Below, piece after piece: positions 35,330 to 44,146 of a DNA stretch of 64,000 bases; the stretch's first letter is position 1, and each line of letters starts with the position of its first letter. Under the pieces are notes generated by a model. The model searched no databases and had not been told where the DNA came from. It saw nothing but the letters and a program-made list of their open reading frames with translations. Source of the stretch: Mycobacterium angelicum (GTDB lineage: Bacteria; Actinomycetota; Actinomycetes; Mycobacteriales; Mycobacteriaceae); assembly GCF_002086155.1 (NCBI RefSeq), contig NZ_MVHE01000014.1, positions 1 to 64,000 on the forward strand, written 5' to 3'. The translations under genes and the position numbers were made by a program.

Positions 35330-36058
35330 ATGGCAACGTCACCTAACGTGGGAGCGGGGACGGTACGAATCATTGGTGGCCACAAGCGCTTTGACGCCGA
35401 CAGCCACGTGCTCAGCGACATCGATCTGACCATCGACGACGGCGATTTCCTGGCCATCCTGGGACGCAGCGGCAGCGGCAAGTCCACACTCTTGCGGGTG
35501 ATCGCCGGCCTGGAGACGCTTTCGTCGGGAACCGTCGAATGGGCCAACGGCAACGGCCAAACACGGCCGCATACCGGGGTCGTATTCCAACAGCCGCTGC
35601 TCATGCCGTGGCTGACCGCCGGCGAGAACGTCCTGCTCGCGGGACGCTTTGCGGCCCAACGTCAGTCGTTCCAGCGGCACTATGCCCAGGAATTGCTGCG
35701 CCGTTTCGACCTGGAGCGGGTGGCCGACCGATACCCCGATCAGCTCTCGGGTGGGCAGGCGCAGCGGGTGTCGATCATCCGTGCGGTCGCTACCAGGCCC
35801 CGGCTGTTGCTGCTCGATGAGCCGTTCAGTGCGCTCGACCCGGCCATCCGGGCCGATTTGCAGTTGTGGCTGGCCAATCTTGCTGCCGAGCTCGAAGTCA
35901 CCGTCGTCCTGGTGACACACGACGTCGATGAGGCGCTGTCGTTGGCCAGTCGCGTGGTCTTACTGGGGCCCGACGGTCGGATCCGCCGCGAATGGCAGCC
36001 CGCCGAATCGCAGCTCAGGCAGGAGATTCTGGACCACTACCGCCTGGTCGAACAGTGA
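35330..36058 (+). CDS. ABC transporter ATPase, SsuB/TauB/NrtD-like
   Basis: The 242-residue ATPase has Walker A GRSGSGKST, the Q-loop in GVVFQQPLLMPW, the signature LSGGQAQR, Walker B LLLLDEPFSALD and the switch His in VTHDVDEAL. It energises import with the permease and binding protein encoded next. The ATG at 35330 (MATSPNVGAG) is preferred; a longer Ala/Arg-rich frame upstream looks non-coding. The stop overlaps the next start (GTGA). Substrates in this family are sulfonates, taurine, nitrate, bicarbonate or pyrimidine precursors; the exact one here is unknown. Confidence 0.92.
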   Translation: MATSPNVGAGTVRIIGGHKRFDADSHVLSDIDLTIDDGDFLAILGRSGSGKSTLLRVIAGLETLSSGTVEWANGNGQTRPHTGVVFQQPLLMPWLTAGENVLLAGRFAAQRQSFQRHYAQELLRRFDLERVADRYPDQLSGGQAQRVSIIRAVATRPRLLLLDEPFSALDPAIRADLQLWLANLAAELEVTVVLVTHDVDEALSLASRVVLLGPDGRIRREWQPAESQLRQEILDHYRLVEQ

Positions 36059-37215
36059 CTACCCGCCGGACTCTGCTGGCCGGCGCGGTCGCATTGGCCG
36101 CGGCGGGTGGCTTGGCCGGGGTGGCCGACCTGGCTCACGCGGCCAGCATCGACCGCACGAACACCAGTGGGCAGCTGCGCGTCGGATATCTGCCCATCAC
36201 CGACGCGGCACCGCTGCTGATCGCGCACGCCGCCGCGCTGTATCAGCCCGGCGTGATCAGTGCCGCCAAGCCGGTGCTGTTTCGCAGCTGGGCCTCGCTC
36301 GCCGAAGCGTTCGTGACCCGTCAGGTCGACGCCGTCCACATGCTGATGCCTACCGCGATCCAGTTGCACTTTCTGCTGCGCAGCCCGATTCGGGTGCTCA
36401 GTTGGAACCACACCAACGGTTCGGCGTTGACTGTGGCACCGCACATCACCGATCTGGGACAGCTGGCCGGAACCCAAGTGGCCATACCGTTTTGGTGGTC
36501 GATCCACAACATCATCCTGCAGCAGCTGCTGCGCGCGCATGACCTGGTGCCGGTGGTGCGCCGAAGCGCGTCGCGCAGCGCCCGGACCGTGGAGCTGATC
36601 GTCATGAGCCCGTCGGACATGGTGCCGGCGCTGGCTAACCGATCGATCAGCGGCTATGTGGTGGCCGACCCGTTCAACGCCATGGCCCAGGCGCGCAAGA
36701 TTGGCCGCATCCACACATTTCTCGGCGACGTGTGGCGAGACCACGCCTGCTGTGTGGTCTTGGCGCACGATGACCTCATTGAGCAGCGCCCGCAAGCGAC
36801 CGCCTCGCTCGTCGAGTCGATAGTGGCTGCGCAGCAACGCATTAACGTCGACCGGGGCGCCGCCGCGGTGGCTCTGTCGGCCGGGACCTACCTGCCGCAA
36901 CCGCTGCCGGCTATCAAGACCGCGCTGAGCTACCGCGCGCAGGACTATCGGTTTCTGCACACCGAGTGGCAACCGCAACGCCTGGGTTTCCAGCCGTTTC
37001 CCTTCCCGAGTTTCACCAAGCGACTGGTGGAGACGATGCACGACACCGTCGTTGACGGCGACCGGGGGTTCCTGGACCGCCTCGATCCGGCCGCCGTGCA
37101 CGCGGAGCTGGTCGACGACAGCTTCGTGCGGGCCGCGATGGCCGCGCGCGGCGGTCCCGAAACCTTTGATTTGCCAACAGATTTGAACCGAACCGAACAG
37201 GTGCAGACGCGATGA
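36055..37215 (+). CDS. ABC transporter substrate-binding protein, SsuA/NrtA-like, Tat-type signal
   Basis: The 386-residue protein begins with a twin-arginine signal (TTRRTLLAGAVALAAAGG) ending near LAHA. The mature part has the NrtA/SsuA fold: LRVGYLPITDAAPLLIAHA, then AGTQVAIPFWWSIHNIIL and the YVVADPFNAMAQ hinge region. It would bind the solute outside the membrane and hand it to the permease. The GTG start overlaps the ATPase stop, and the permease start overlaps its stop, so the three are one operon. A lipobox was not seen. Confidence 0.88.
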   Translation: MTTRRTLLAGAVALAAAGGLAGVADLAHAASIDRTNTSGQLRVGYLPITDAAPLLIAHAAALYQPGVISAAKPVLFRSWASLAEAFVTRQVDAVHMLMPTAIQLHFLLRSPIRVLSWNHTNGSALTVAPHITDLGQLAGTQVAIPFWWSIHNIILQQLLRAHDLVPVVRRSASRSARTVELIVMSPSDMVPALANRSISGYVVADPFNAMAQARKIGRIHTFLGDVWRDHACCVVLAHDDLIEQRPQATASLVESIVAAQQRINVDRGAAAVALSAGTYLPQPLPAIKTALSYRAQDYRFLHTEWQPQRLGFQPFPFPSFTKRLVETMHDTVVDGDRGFLDRLDPAAVHAELVDDSFVRAAMAARGGPETFDLPTDLNRTEQVQTR

Positions 37216-38030
37216 CTACCAGCAAGACCACTACCCTGGCTACCTCTGTGCCGCAGCAGGATCCGGTCGCCCGATGGTCGTTCGTTCAGCGCTGGTTGCC
37301 GCCGGCCCTCGCGATCGCCGCGGCGGTCGCGCTGTGGTGGCTGGCCACTGCCGTCGTCGCGCCTGCGCAGTCGTTGTTGCGCGAGACCACGCCACTCAAA
37401 GTGATCAGTGGCCTGGCCCAACTTTCCGACCGTGGCGTGCTCCTGCCCGACACCGGCGTCAGCCTATGGCGACTGCTGGCCGGCTTGCTCGTCGGCGCCG
37501 TCATCGGCATTCCGGCCGGGTTGCTCATCGGGCTCAGCGACACCGCCGACCGCGCCACCCGCCCCGTCGTGCAATTTCTGCGCATGATCTCACCGCTGTC
37601 GTGGGCGCCAATATCGGTGGCAATCTTCGGAATCGGCGACGAACCGGTCATCTTTCTCATTGCCGCGGCCTCAGTGTGGCCGATCCTGATCAACACCGCC
37701 GCCGGCGTGCATGCGATCGATCCCGGCTATCTCCAGGTGGCCAGGTCATTCGGGGCGAGCCGGATCGAGCTATTGACCGTCGTAGTGCTGCCCGCAATCC
37801 GTGGTCACCTGCAGACCGGCCTGCGCGTTGCCTTGGGCATCGCTTGGGTGGTGTTGGTCCCCGCGGAGATGCTCGGGGTGCGCTCTGGGCTTGGCTACCA
37901 GATCCTCAACGCGCGCGACCAGCTTGCCTACGGTCAGGTGGTCGGGGTGATCGCAGTCATCGGCGTCATCGGGTACGCGCTGGATCTGGCTGCGCGAAGA
38001 GCGCTCACCGGGTCGCGTGCAGACCGGTAA
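37212..38030 (+). CDS. ABC transporter permease, SsuC/TauC-like
   Basis: The 272-residue inner-membrane protein has six or so helices and the cytoplasmic EAA loop VARSFGASRIELLTVVVLP..., which docks with the ATPase. It starts at ATG 37212, overlapping the binding-protein stop (ATGA). With the two preceding genes it forms a complete importer. The 133 bases after it hold a short leader frame before the ATP-grasp gene, so the operon may continue. Confidence 0.9.
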   Translation: MTTSKTTTLATSVPQQDPVARWSFVQRWLPPALAIAAAVALWWLATAVVAPAQSLLRETTPLKVISGLAQLSDRGVLLPDTGVSLWRLLAGLLVGAVIGIPAGLLIGLSDTADRATRPVVQFLRMISPLSWAPISVAIFGIGDEPVIFLIAAASVWPILINTAAGVHAIDPGYLQVARSFGASRIELLTVVVLPAIRGHLQTGLRVALGIAWVVLVPAEMLGVRSGLGYQILNARDQLAYGQVVGVIAVIGVIGYALDLAARRALTGSRADR

Positions 38031-38113
38031 AGACGCGTGCTCGCCCGACATGCGAGGCGACGCCGCGGCGCTACAAACTTTCGCGCGGCTAGGGGCTGGT
38101 CCACACTTGTGGG

Positions 38114-38167
38114 ATGAAGCTATGTGATTTCACCGCCAGCGCGCCGACGACAGCGCGGCCGGCGTGA
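38114..38167 (+). CDS. Possible 17-residue leader peptide before the ATP-grasp gene
   Basis: ATG at 38114 opens MKLCDFTASAPTTARPA and ends at TGA 38165-38167, which overlaps the GTG start of the ATP-grasp gene (GTGA). That GTG has no ribosome-binding site of its own, so translational coupling through this short frame is plausible. It may be chance. Confidence 0.3.
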   Translation: MKLCDFTASAPTTARPA

Positions 38168-39648
38168 TCGGCTCCGCCGCCGGGCCGCAGTGCGAGCCGC
38201 GTCGCGTCCTGAAAGGTCTCTCGGACGTACGCGCGTTCTTTCACACCAATACCGTGCCGCTGTACTTCATCTCGCCAACCCCGTTCAACCTGCTCGGCAT
38301 CGACCGCTGGATACGAAACTTCTTCTACCTGACCTACTTTGACTCGTTCGAGGGCATACATTCACGTGTGTTCGTACCCCGCCGGCGCGACCGCATTGAT
38401 TTCGATTCCATGGGCGACGTGTGCAACCACCTGCTGCGTGATCCCGAGACGCTGGAGTTCATCGCGGGCCGAGGGCCCGGCGGCAAGGCGTCCTTCGTGA
38501 TGATGGACGAGGAGACCCAGGCCCTGGCGCGGCAGGCGGGTCTCGAGGTCATGCATCCGCCCGTCGAGCTGCGCAACCGCCTGGGTTCCAAGACCGTCAT
38601 GACCCGCCTGGCCGACGAGGCGGGCGTCCCGAGTGTGCCGCACGTGATGGGGCGGGCGAGCTCCTACGACGAACTGATGACGCTCGCGCAGAACGCCGGA
38701 TTGGGCGACGACCTCGTCATCTCGATCCCGTACGGCGCGGCCGGCAGCGGGACATTCTTCGTGCGCGGCCAGCGCGATTGGGACGAGCACGCCGGTGACC
38801 TGACCTCGCAGCAGGAATTCAAAGTCATGAAGCGCATCCGCAATGTCGAGGTGTGCCTCGAGGGTGCCGTCACCCGCCATGGCACCGTGATCGGGCCCGC
38901 GATGACCAGCCTCGTCGGTTACCCGGAGTTGACTCCGCACCGCGGCGCCTGGTGCGGCAACGACATTTGGCGCGAAGTTTTGCCGCCCGACCAGACGCAT
39001 GCCGCCCGGGAAATGGTGGGCAAGCTGGGCGACATCTTGAGCCGCGAGGGATACCGCGGATATTTCGAGGTGGACCTGCTGCATGACCTGGACTCCGACC
39101 AGCTCTACCTCGGCGAGGTGAACCCACGCCTGAGCGGTGCCAGCCCAATGACGAACCTGACGACCGAGGCCTACGCCGACATGCCGCTGTTTCTCTTTCA
39201 TCTGCTCGAGTACATGGATGTGGAGTACGAGCTGGACATCGAAGGCATCAACGCGCGCTGGGAGCGCGGTTATGGCGAGGACGAGGTCTGGGGCCAGGTC
39301 ATATTGACGGAGACATCGCCTGACGTCGAGCTCTTCACCTCGACGCCGCGCACCGGTGTGTGGCGCATCGACGACGACGGTCGTGTTTCCTTTTCGCGCA
39401 CCGCCAACGACTGGGCCACGCTGCTCGACGGGTCGGAGGCCTTCTACATGCGGGTGGCGGCCCCCGGCGACTTACGTTCCGAGGGAGCCCAACTCGGGGT
39501 GCTGGTCACCCGCGGACACTTGCAGACCGACGACTACCGGCTCACCGAACGCTGCCAACGCTGGGTTAAGGGCATGAAGGCGAAGTTCGCCTCGACACCG
39601 CTGGCGCCCGCCACGCCGATCGTCTCGCGGCTCGTCGCAAGAGCGTGA
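38164..39648 (+). CDS. ATP-grasp (biotin carboxylase-like) ligase
   Basis: The 494-residue protein has an ATP-grasp core: an N-terminal domain (YFISPTPFNLLGI), nucleotide-binding strands (DDLVISIPYGAAGSGTFFV), and the metal-binding YFEVDLL ... YLGEVNPRLSGASPMTN. ATP-grasp enzymes join a carboxylate to an amine, thiol or bicarbonate through an acyl-phosphate. The C-terminal third (about 360-494) is not recognised. The stop overlaps the next gene (GTGA), a serine hydrolase, so the two probably work on the same molecule. The GTG at 38164 is the best start but lacks a clear ribosome-binding site. Confidence 0.8.
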   Translation: MIGSAAGPQCEPRRVLKGLSDVRAFFHTNTVPLYFISPTPFNLLGIDRWIRNFFYLTYFDSFEGIHSRVFVPRRRDRIDFDSMGDVCNHLLRDPETLEFIAGRGPGGKASFVMMDEETQALARQAGLEVMHPPVELRNRLGSKTVMTRLADEAGVPSVPHVMGRASSYDELMTLAQNAGLGDDLVISIPYGAAGSGTFFVRGQRDWDEHAGDLTSQQEFKVMKRIRNVEVCLEGAVTRHGTVIGPAMTSLVGYPELTPHRGAWCGNDIWREVLPPDQTHAAREMVGKLGDILSREGYRGYFEVDLLHDLDSDQLYLGEVNPRLSGASPMTNLTTEAYADMPLFLFHLLEYMDVEYELDIEGINARWERGYGEDEVWGQVILTETSPDVELFTSTPRTGVWRIDDDGRVSFSRTANDWATLLDGSEAFYMRVAAPGDLRSEGAQLGVLVTRGHLQTDDYRLTERCQRWVKGMKAKFASTPLAPATPIVSRLVARA

Positions 39649-40817
39649 GCCGCCCGGCCGGAATCTCACTGGACAACTGGCTGTCTGAGCCTTACGCGCG
39701 GTGGTCATTTCAGCACGTCGAAGACTTCGTGCCGGCCGCAGTCATCTCGCGCGGGACCGGGCCGGTCGCGACATTGCCGGCTACCTGTGCTCCGGTGGCC
39801 GAGATCGGCGTGACCCGTACCGGCGGGCTGGACACCACCGTTAGCGCCGTGATGGCCGCGACCGCGACCGACGGTTGGGCCGTTTCCCACCGCGGTTCGA
39901 TAGTGGCCGAGCACTACCTGCACGGCATGGGAGCCCACACCCGGCACCTGATGTTCTCAGTCAGCAAGTCGCTGGTGGGTGCCGTCGTCGGCGCACTGCA
40001 CGAGGCCGGTGCGATCCACCTCGACGCGCCCGTCACGACATTCGTTCCGGCCCTGGCGAACTGCGGCTACGCCGGTGCGACGGTGCGCCACCTGCTGGAC
40101 ATGAGGTCGGGTATCAAGTTCTCCGAGAACTATGACGACCCGGCCGCTGAAATACACCTGCTCGACCAGGCGATGGGCTGGGCACCGAGGAGCAGCCCGG
40201 ATGCCCCGTCCACGTTGCGTGACTTTCTGCTGACGTTGCGGCGGAAGTCGGCGCACGGCGGTCCGTTCCAATATCGATCCTGTGAAACCGACGTCCTGGG
40301 CTGGATCTGTGAAGTCGCCGGCGACCAGCCGATGCCCGAACTGATGTCGGAACTGGTGTGGAGCCGCATCGGCGCTCAATGCGACGCCACGATTGGCGTG
40401 GACACGGTCGGCACCGGATTCTTCGACGGGGGCGTCAGCGCCTGTTTGACCGACATGCTTCGCTTCGGGTCGCTGTTCTTGCGCGACGGCGTCTCGCTGA
40501 CCGGCCGGCAAGTGCTGCCGGCGGCGTGGATCGCCGACACCCTCGACGGCGGCTCCGACTCGCGCCAGGCGTTCGCCGCCAGCCCCGACGACACCGAATT
40601 GCCCGGCGGGATGTATCGCAACCAGATGTGGTTCCCCTACCCGGGCAACAACGTGGTGTTGTGCCTGGGCATGTGCGGTCAGCTGATCTACATCAACCGC
40701 GCAGCGGAGGTGGTCGCCGCCAAGGTATCCACGCAGCCGCAATCTCATGAGCCGCACATGTTGGACACGCTTCGCGCATTCGATGCGGTGGCTCATGAGT
40801 TGGCTGGAAAGGGCTAG
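39645..40817 (+). CDS. Serine beta-lactamase-fold hydrolase (class C / 6-aminohexanoate-dimer hydrolase type)
   Basis: The 390-residue protein has the SxxK nucleophile motif (FSVSKSLVG), the Tyr motif in FQYRSCETDVLGW and a late GMCGQ segment where the KTG-like third motif lies. This is the beta-lactamase/transpeptidase fold group that includes amide hydrolases and esterases as well as true beta-lactamases. There is no export signal, so it is probably cytoplasmic. It overlaps the ATP-grasp gene by GTGA; an amide made by one and cleaved by the other is a reasonable guess. Antibiotic hydrolysis should not be assumed. Confidence 0.82.
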   Translation: MSRPAGISLDNWLSEPYARWSFQHVEDFVPAAVISRGTGPVATLPATCAPVAEIGVTRTGGLDTTVSAVMAATATDGWAVSHRGSIVAEHYLHGMGAHTRHLMFSVSKSLVGAVVGALHEAGAIHLDAPVTTFVPALANCGYAGATVRHLLDMRSGIKFSENYDDPAAEIHLLDQAMGWAPRSSPDAPSTLRDFLLTLRRKSAHGGPFQYRSCETDVLGWICEVAGDQPMPELMSELVWSRIGAQCDATIGVDTVGTGFFDGGVSACLTDMLRFGSLFLRDGVSLTGRQVLPAAWIADTLDGGSDSRQAFAASPDDTELPGGMYRNQMWFPYPGNNVVLCLGMCGQLIYINRAAEVVAAKVSTQPQSHEPHMLDTLRAFDAVAHELAGKG

Positions 40818-40839
40818 CCAGCCCGCGCCGAGGGCCCCG

Positions 40840-43800
40840 TCAACCGAGCGTATACCGGACGATCAGCCAGGGGTCGGCGGTTGCGACGCGCGGCAGTTTC
40901 TGGTCGTCTGCTTCGGCGCTAAAGGTGAATACATCGTTGTCCTTCAATGATTCACTGGCGGTATTCAACTCGGCTGCTGAGCCGACGCTTTGGTGGGCGG
41001 CATCCGTGCCGACAAGCAGGAACAATTCGAAGCCCGCAATCGTGATGTCTTTGCTCGCAGTTAGGTACGGGAAATGAGTTCGCGGGATCGCAACCTTGAA
41101 GTCGTTGGCGCTGTTGACAAATGCCGACCATTCGCTCGGAAAATCACGTTTCAAGCTGAAAAGTAGTGCCAGCCCGCTGGCACTGTCGGCCACGACGTCA
41201 TCGAGATTGGCGCTCGCCGCGTCGCGCAGCGGCTGGCCGCCATCGCGCGCGGTGTACTGGATGTGCAGGACGGCGTCACTTATGGTGGCGTAGTCGAATT
41301 GCCGGTAATCACTTGGCAATTGAAGTGTCCATCTGCTTTCCACGCCCGCACCTTCGAACGGGAGCAGTCGTCCGTCGCTACCTGAGGTGTCGAACAGCCC
41401 ACGGTCGTTTTGACCGTTGCTGGTGACAATGGATTGCGCGGCGCCGTAGTAGTCGACGAATCGACTGTCGTTGCTGCCTTGCCGTGGGTAGTCGCCGTCG
41501 GTCGAGGGCACGGTGCGTATCGAACTCTTCGTCAGGGTCAGCGTGCAGTTGAGACTCGTGTAGGGCCCGTTGACGCAGGGAATCGACAGGCCCACGCTTC
41601 TGATGCGCCGCATGTAATGACCGGGGGCGTCGAGGTCGAAGACCCATTCGGGAATGGTCACCTCACACGAACCCGTTGTCTTGAGCGAGATCAGCGCAGC
41701 GGGCGCGAGTTGTCGTAGTGACACATGACGTATCAGTTCGTACTCGCGCTTGTTGTTGTCGTGGTAGGCGGTCTCCATGCGCTTGATGTCGAGGTACAGC
41801 GCCTCCGCGCACAACAGTCCCTTGCGCCCGCCGTCCCAATAGTTGAACTTGATGTAATCGGTGGCCGTTACTTCGGGCCGGAACAGCTCCCGCTTCATCA
41901 GTTGTTCGGCGCGGCGCGCGGTATCGCAGGTGAAGCGGTAATACTCGTAGTACAGCCGCGACAGCTCTCCTTGCATCCAGCTATAAAGATCGGCATTGGA
42001 AAACTTGTCCCGCAGCGTCTGGTCGATCTCCTGGGCGCAGACGATTTGTTGCTTGACGGTCAAGTAGTCGTGGCGCGCGATCTGTTCTGCGATCAACGAC
42101 GTGAGAATCTGCCGCCCGATCTGCATCAGCTCGTGGGCGGCCAGGTTGTGTTGCAGCATCCACTCGTCAGCGCGACGCTCATAAGAGGCATACCGCGATG
42201 CCATCGCCGCTTGGTTCTGTTCCCATCCTGCGGTGATGCCCAGGATGTCGCCCGCGAGCCGGGCAACGGTGGATAGGACCGTTCCCACCTTCAGGTCAAT
42301 CGTGCCGCCTAGGCCCCAAAAGTGCAGATTCACTTTGGGATCGGGAATCGGAGTCAGCGTTGAGGCGACGGAATGCGCCGCAGCGCTCAACAGCGTTGTA
42401 TCGCGGGCGATGGGTAGGTGAACGTTGAGTTCCACGTCCTCGTTATGCGACAGGAACACATGCCCGTTGCCCGAGTAGCCCGAGACCACCGTTGGTGCCG
42501 TGTCGCCGGCCAGCGCGAGGTTCGGCAGCTGCTGTAGCGTCAGCGGCTTGTCATACTGGCCGACGAGAGCGTGATAGGCCTCAGCGAAATTCTCTTCGGT
42601 CAAGTCGAGACCGCCGAAATTCAGTTCTAGTTGGTCCGGCGCGTTGGGATCGGCGGGCGAACCCAGGAGGCGTTGGTAATAGTGCAAGCGTTCCAGCGCC
42701 GACTTACGGTTCACCAAAAGCGATTTCGTGGACTCCTGCGTGTTCGCCCACTGCAGGAAACGCACCTCCTGCTGCATTTGCTGAATCTGGATCTCGTGGC
42801 GAGAGCGCAGCTGTGCAAGCGCTTCGGCGTCACCCTTCTCGATCGCCGATAGCAGGGCGCCGCCGAGATTGCGCAACTCAGCACACAGGTCTCGGGCCTG
42901 GGCGATCATCTGCAACGCGCGAACCGGGCTGACCGGCTCGTTGAGGCCGTTGACGACCGCGCCGATATCGATGCCCGCCGCGGCAGCCTTGACCAGCAAG
43001 CCGGGATCTAGAGGCGGGTCGAACAACGCGAGTTGGCGCACGACTCCCTGGATGTTCATGCAGTTGCGGATCTTGAACAACCGGTCAGCGACCGTGTCCC
43101 AATAGCCCAGCATCTTCTCGTTGCGCGGTATGCAGAAATACAGAGTTCGTCCGATGCCGAAGAGTGCCTGGGCGGCGTCGGGGTTGTCGTCCTGGACGGT
43201 CGGCGACCCCAAGCTCAGCGGGAATTTGTTCTCCAAGTCGATCAGCGCGTTGCTTAGCTCGTCGAGGCCCTTGTTGCGCAGCTCGAAATAGGTTGTCGGG
43301 CGGTCGACTCCGCTACGGGGTAGCGGCTGAGGCTTGCGGCCCAACAGGTTTGCGGCCAGCACGTACAACTGCGTAGCCTCGAGAATGCTCTCGACGGTAT
43401 CTTGCGCGAAGAGGTCGTCGCCCCAAGCGATCAAGTTATCCAGGTACTTCATTACGACGTTGTACTGGTAGGCCACGATGCGGGTGCGTGCCACCATGTG
43501 CGGCGCAAAGGGGTGGTTCTTGATCGCCTCGTAGCCCGTGATGATGCTCTGCTTGAGCTGGAGCTCGTCGGCCGTACACTCCTCGAGCGGCTTGCTCAGG
43601 ACCTGCAATCGAACGTCGATCGGATTGCTGTGGCCGGCATTGCGGAAAGCCAAGAACTTCCAAAAGCGTTGCGGCACCGGCTGAGATGTGTCGGTCGAAG
43701 TCGGGTCGAAGATGTAATGAAACCAGCGTCGTGCTTCGGCAAAGCGCCGGTTCTTGCTGAGATGAACAGCGATCGTCAACGGAACGTGGAATAACAGCTC

Positions 43801-44133
43801 CCAGTTGTAGCACGAGTAGGGGCCGGCCTCGCTGAGATCGATTTCCTTCGGCCGGCTCGTTATGCCCACCACGTCGCTGACGCGTTCCTGGTAGGACTTT
43901 TCGAAGAAGTCGTCCGTCAGGGCCTGCAGGAAATCGGGGTCGAGCAGTCCGGCCAGTGATTTGCGGTTGAGCTGCTCGACCAGTTCACCCACGTAGGGAT
44001 GAAAGAAGTTTTCGAAGGAATACGTGAACTTGATGTCCGTGGTCGTCAGGCATGAGCCACCGAGGCACTGAATGAAGTCGTTGCGGATCACCGCATCGCG
44101 AAATTGTCCGAGGAACGGGCCGTTTGCGGGCAT
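40840..44133 (-). CDS. Tc toxin TcA C-terminal chain (pore-forming shell and TcB-binding domain)
   Basis: The 1,097-residue protein matches the C-terminal half of insecticidal TcA. About residues 640-750 form the long helices of the shell/channel region (DEWMLQHNLAAHELMQIGRQ, then VKQQIVCAQEIDQTLRDKFSN, DLYSWMQGELSRLYYEYY), closely patterned on the TcA ELYDWM-SALYF segment. The TcB-binding domain follows (FNYWDGGRKGLL, WVFDLDAPGHYMRRIRSVGLSI, NGPYTSLNCTLTL, about 740-1000). The ATG at 44133 has GAGGAGAG upstream and lies 13 bases after the larger TcA chain's stop. Together they correspond to one split TcA that forms the pentameric injector. Confidence 0.9.
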   Translation of the reverse strand: MPANGPFLGQFRDAVIRNDFIQCLGGSCLTTTDIKFTYSFENFFHPYVGELVEQLNRKSLAGLLDPDFLQALTDDFFEKSYQERVSDVVGITSRPKEIDLSEAGPYSCYNWELLFHVPLTIAVHLSKNRRFAEARRWFHYIFDPTSTDTSQPVPQRFWKFLAFRNAGHSNPIDVRLQVLSKPLEECTADELQLKQSIITGYEAIKNHPFAPHMVARTRIVAYQYNVVMKYLDNLIAWGDDLFAQDTVESILEATQLYVLAANLLGRKPQPLPRSGVDRPTTYFELRNKGLDELSNALIDLENKFPLSLGSPTVQDDNPDAAQALFGIGRTLYFCIPRNEKMLGYWDTVADRLFKIRNCMNIQGVVRQLALFDPPLDPGLLVKAAAAGIDIGAVVNGLNEPVSPVRALQMIAQARDLCAELRNLGGALLSAIEKGDAEALAQLRSRHEIQIQQMQQEVRFLQWANTQESTKSLLVNRKSALERLHYYQRLLGSPADPNAPDQLELNFGGLDLTEENFAEAYHALVGQYDKPLTLQQLPNLALAGDTAPTVVSGYSGNGHVFLSHNEDVELNVHLPIARDTTLLSAAAHSVASTLTPIPDPKVNLHFWGLGGTIDLKVGTVLSTVARLAGDILGITAGWEQNQAAMASRYASYERRADEWMLQHNLAAHELMQIGRQILTSLIAEQIARHDYLTVKQQIVCAQEIDQTLRDKFSNADLYSWMQGELSRLYYEYYRFTCDTARRAEQLMKRELFRPEVTATDYIKFNYWDGGRKGLLCAEALYLDIKRMETAYHDNNKREYELIRHVSLRQLAPAALISLKTTGSCEVTIPEWVFDLDAPGHYMRRIRSVGLSIPCVNGPYTSLNCTLTLTKSSIRTVPSTDGDYPRQGSNDSRFVDYYGAAQSIVTSNGQNDRGLFDTSGSDGRLLPFEGAGVESRWTLQLPSDYRQFDYATISDAVLHIQYTARDGGQPLRDAASANLDDVVADSASGLALLFSLKRDFPSEWSAFVNSANDFKVAIPRTHFPYLTASKDITIAGFELFLLVGTDAAHQSVGSAAELNTASESLKDNDVFTFSAEADDQKLPRVATADPWLIVRYTLG

Positions 44134-44146
44134 TGTCGTCTCTCCT

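Noticed and set aside
39645..40817. Acquired antibiotic-resistance beta-lactamase
   Set aside because: No export signal, and the motif set fits the wider hydrolase group; tight coupling to an ATP-grasp gene suggests a metabolic role.
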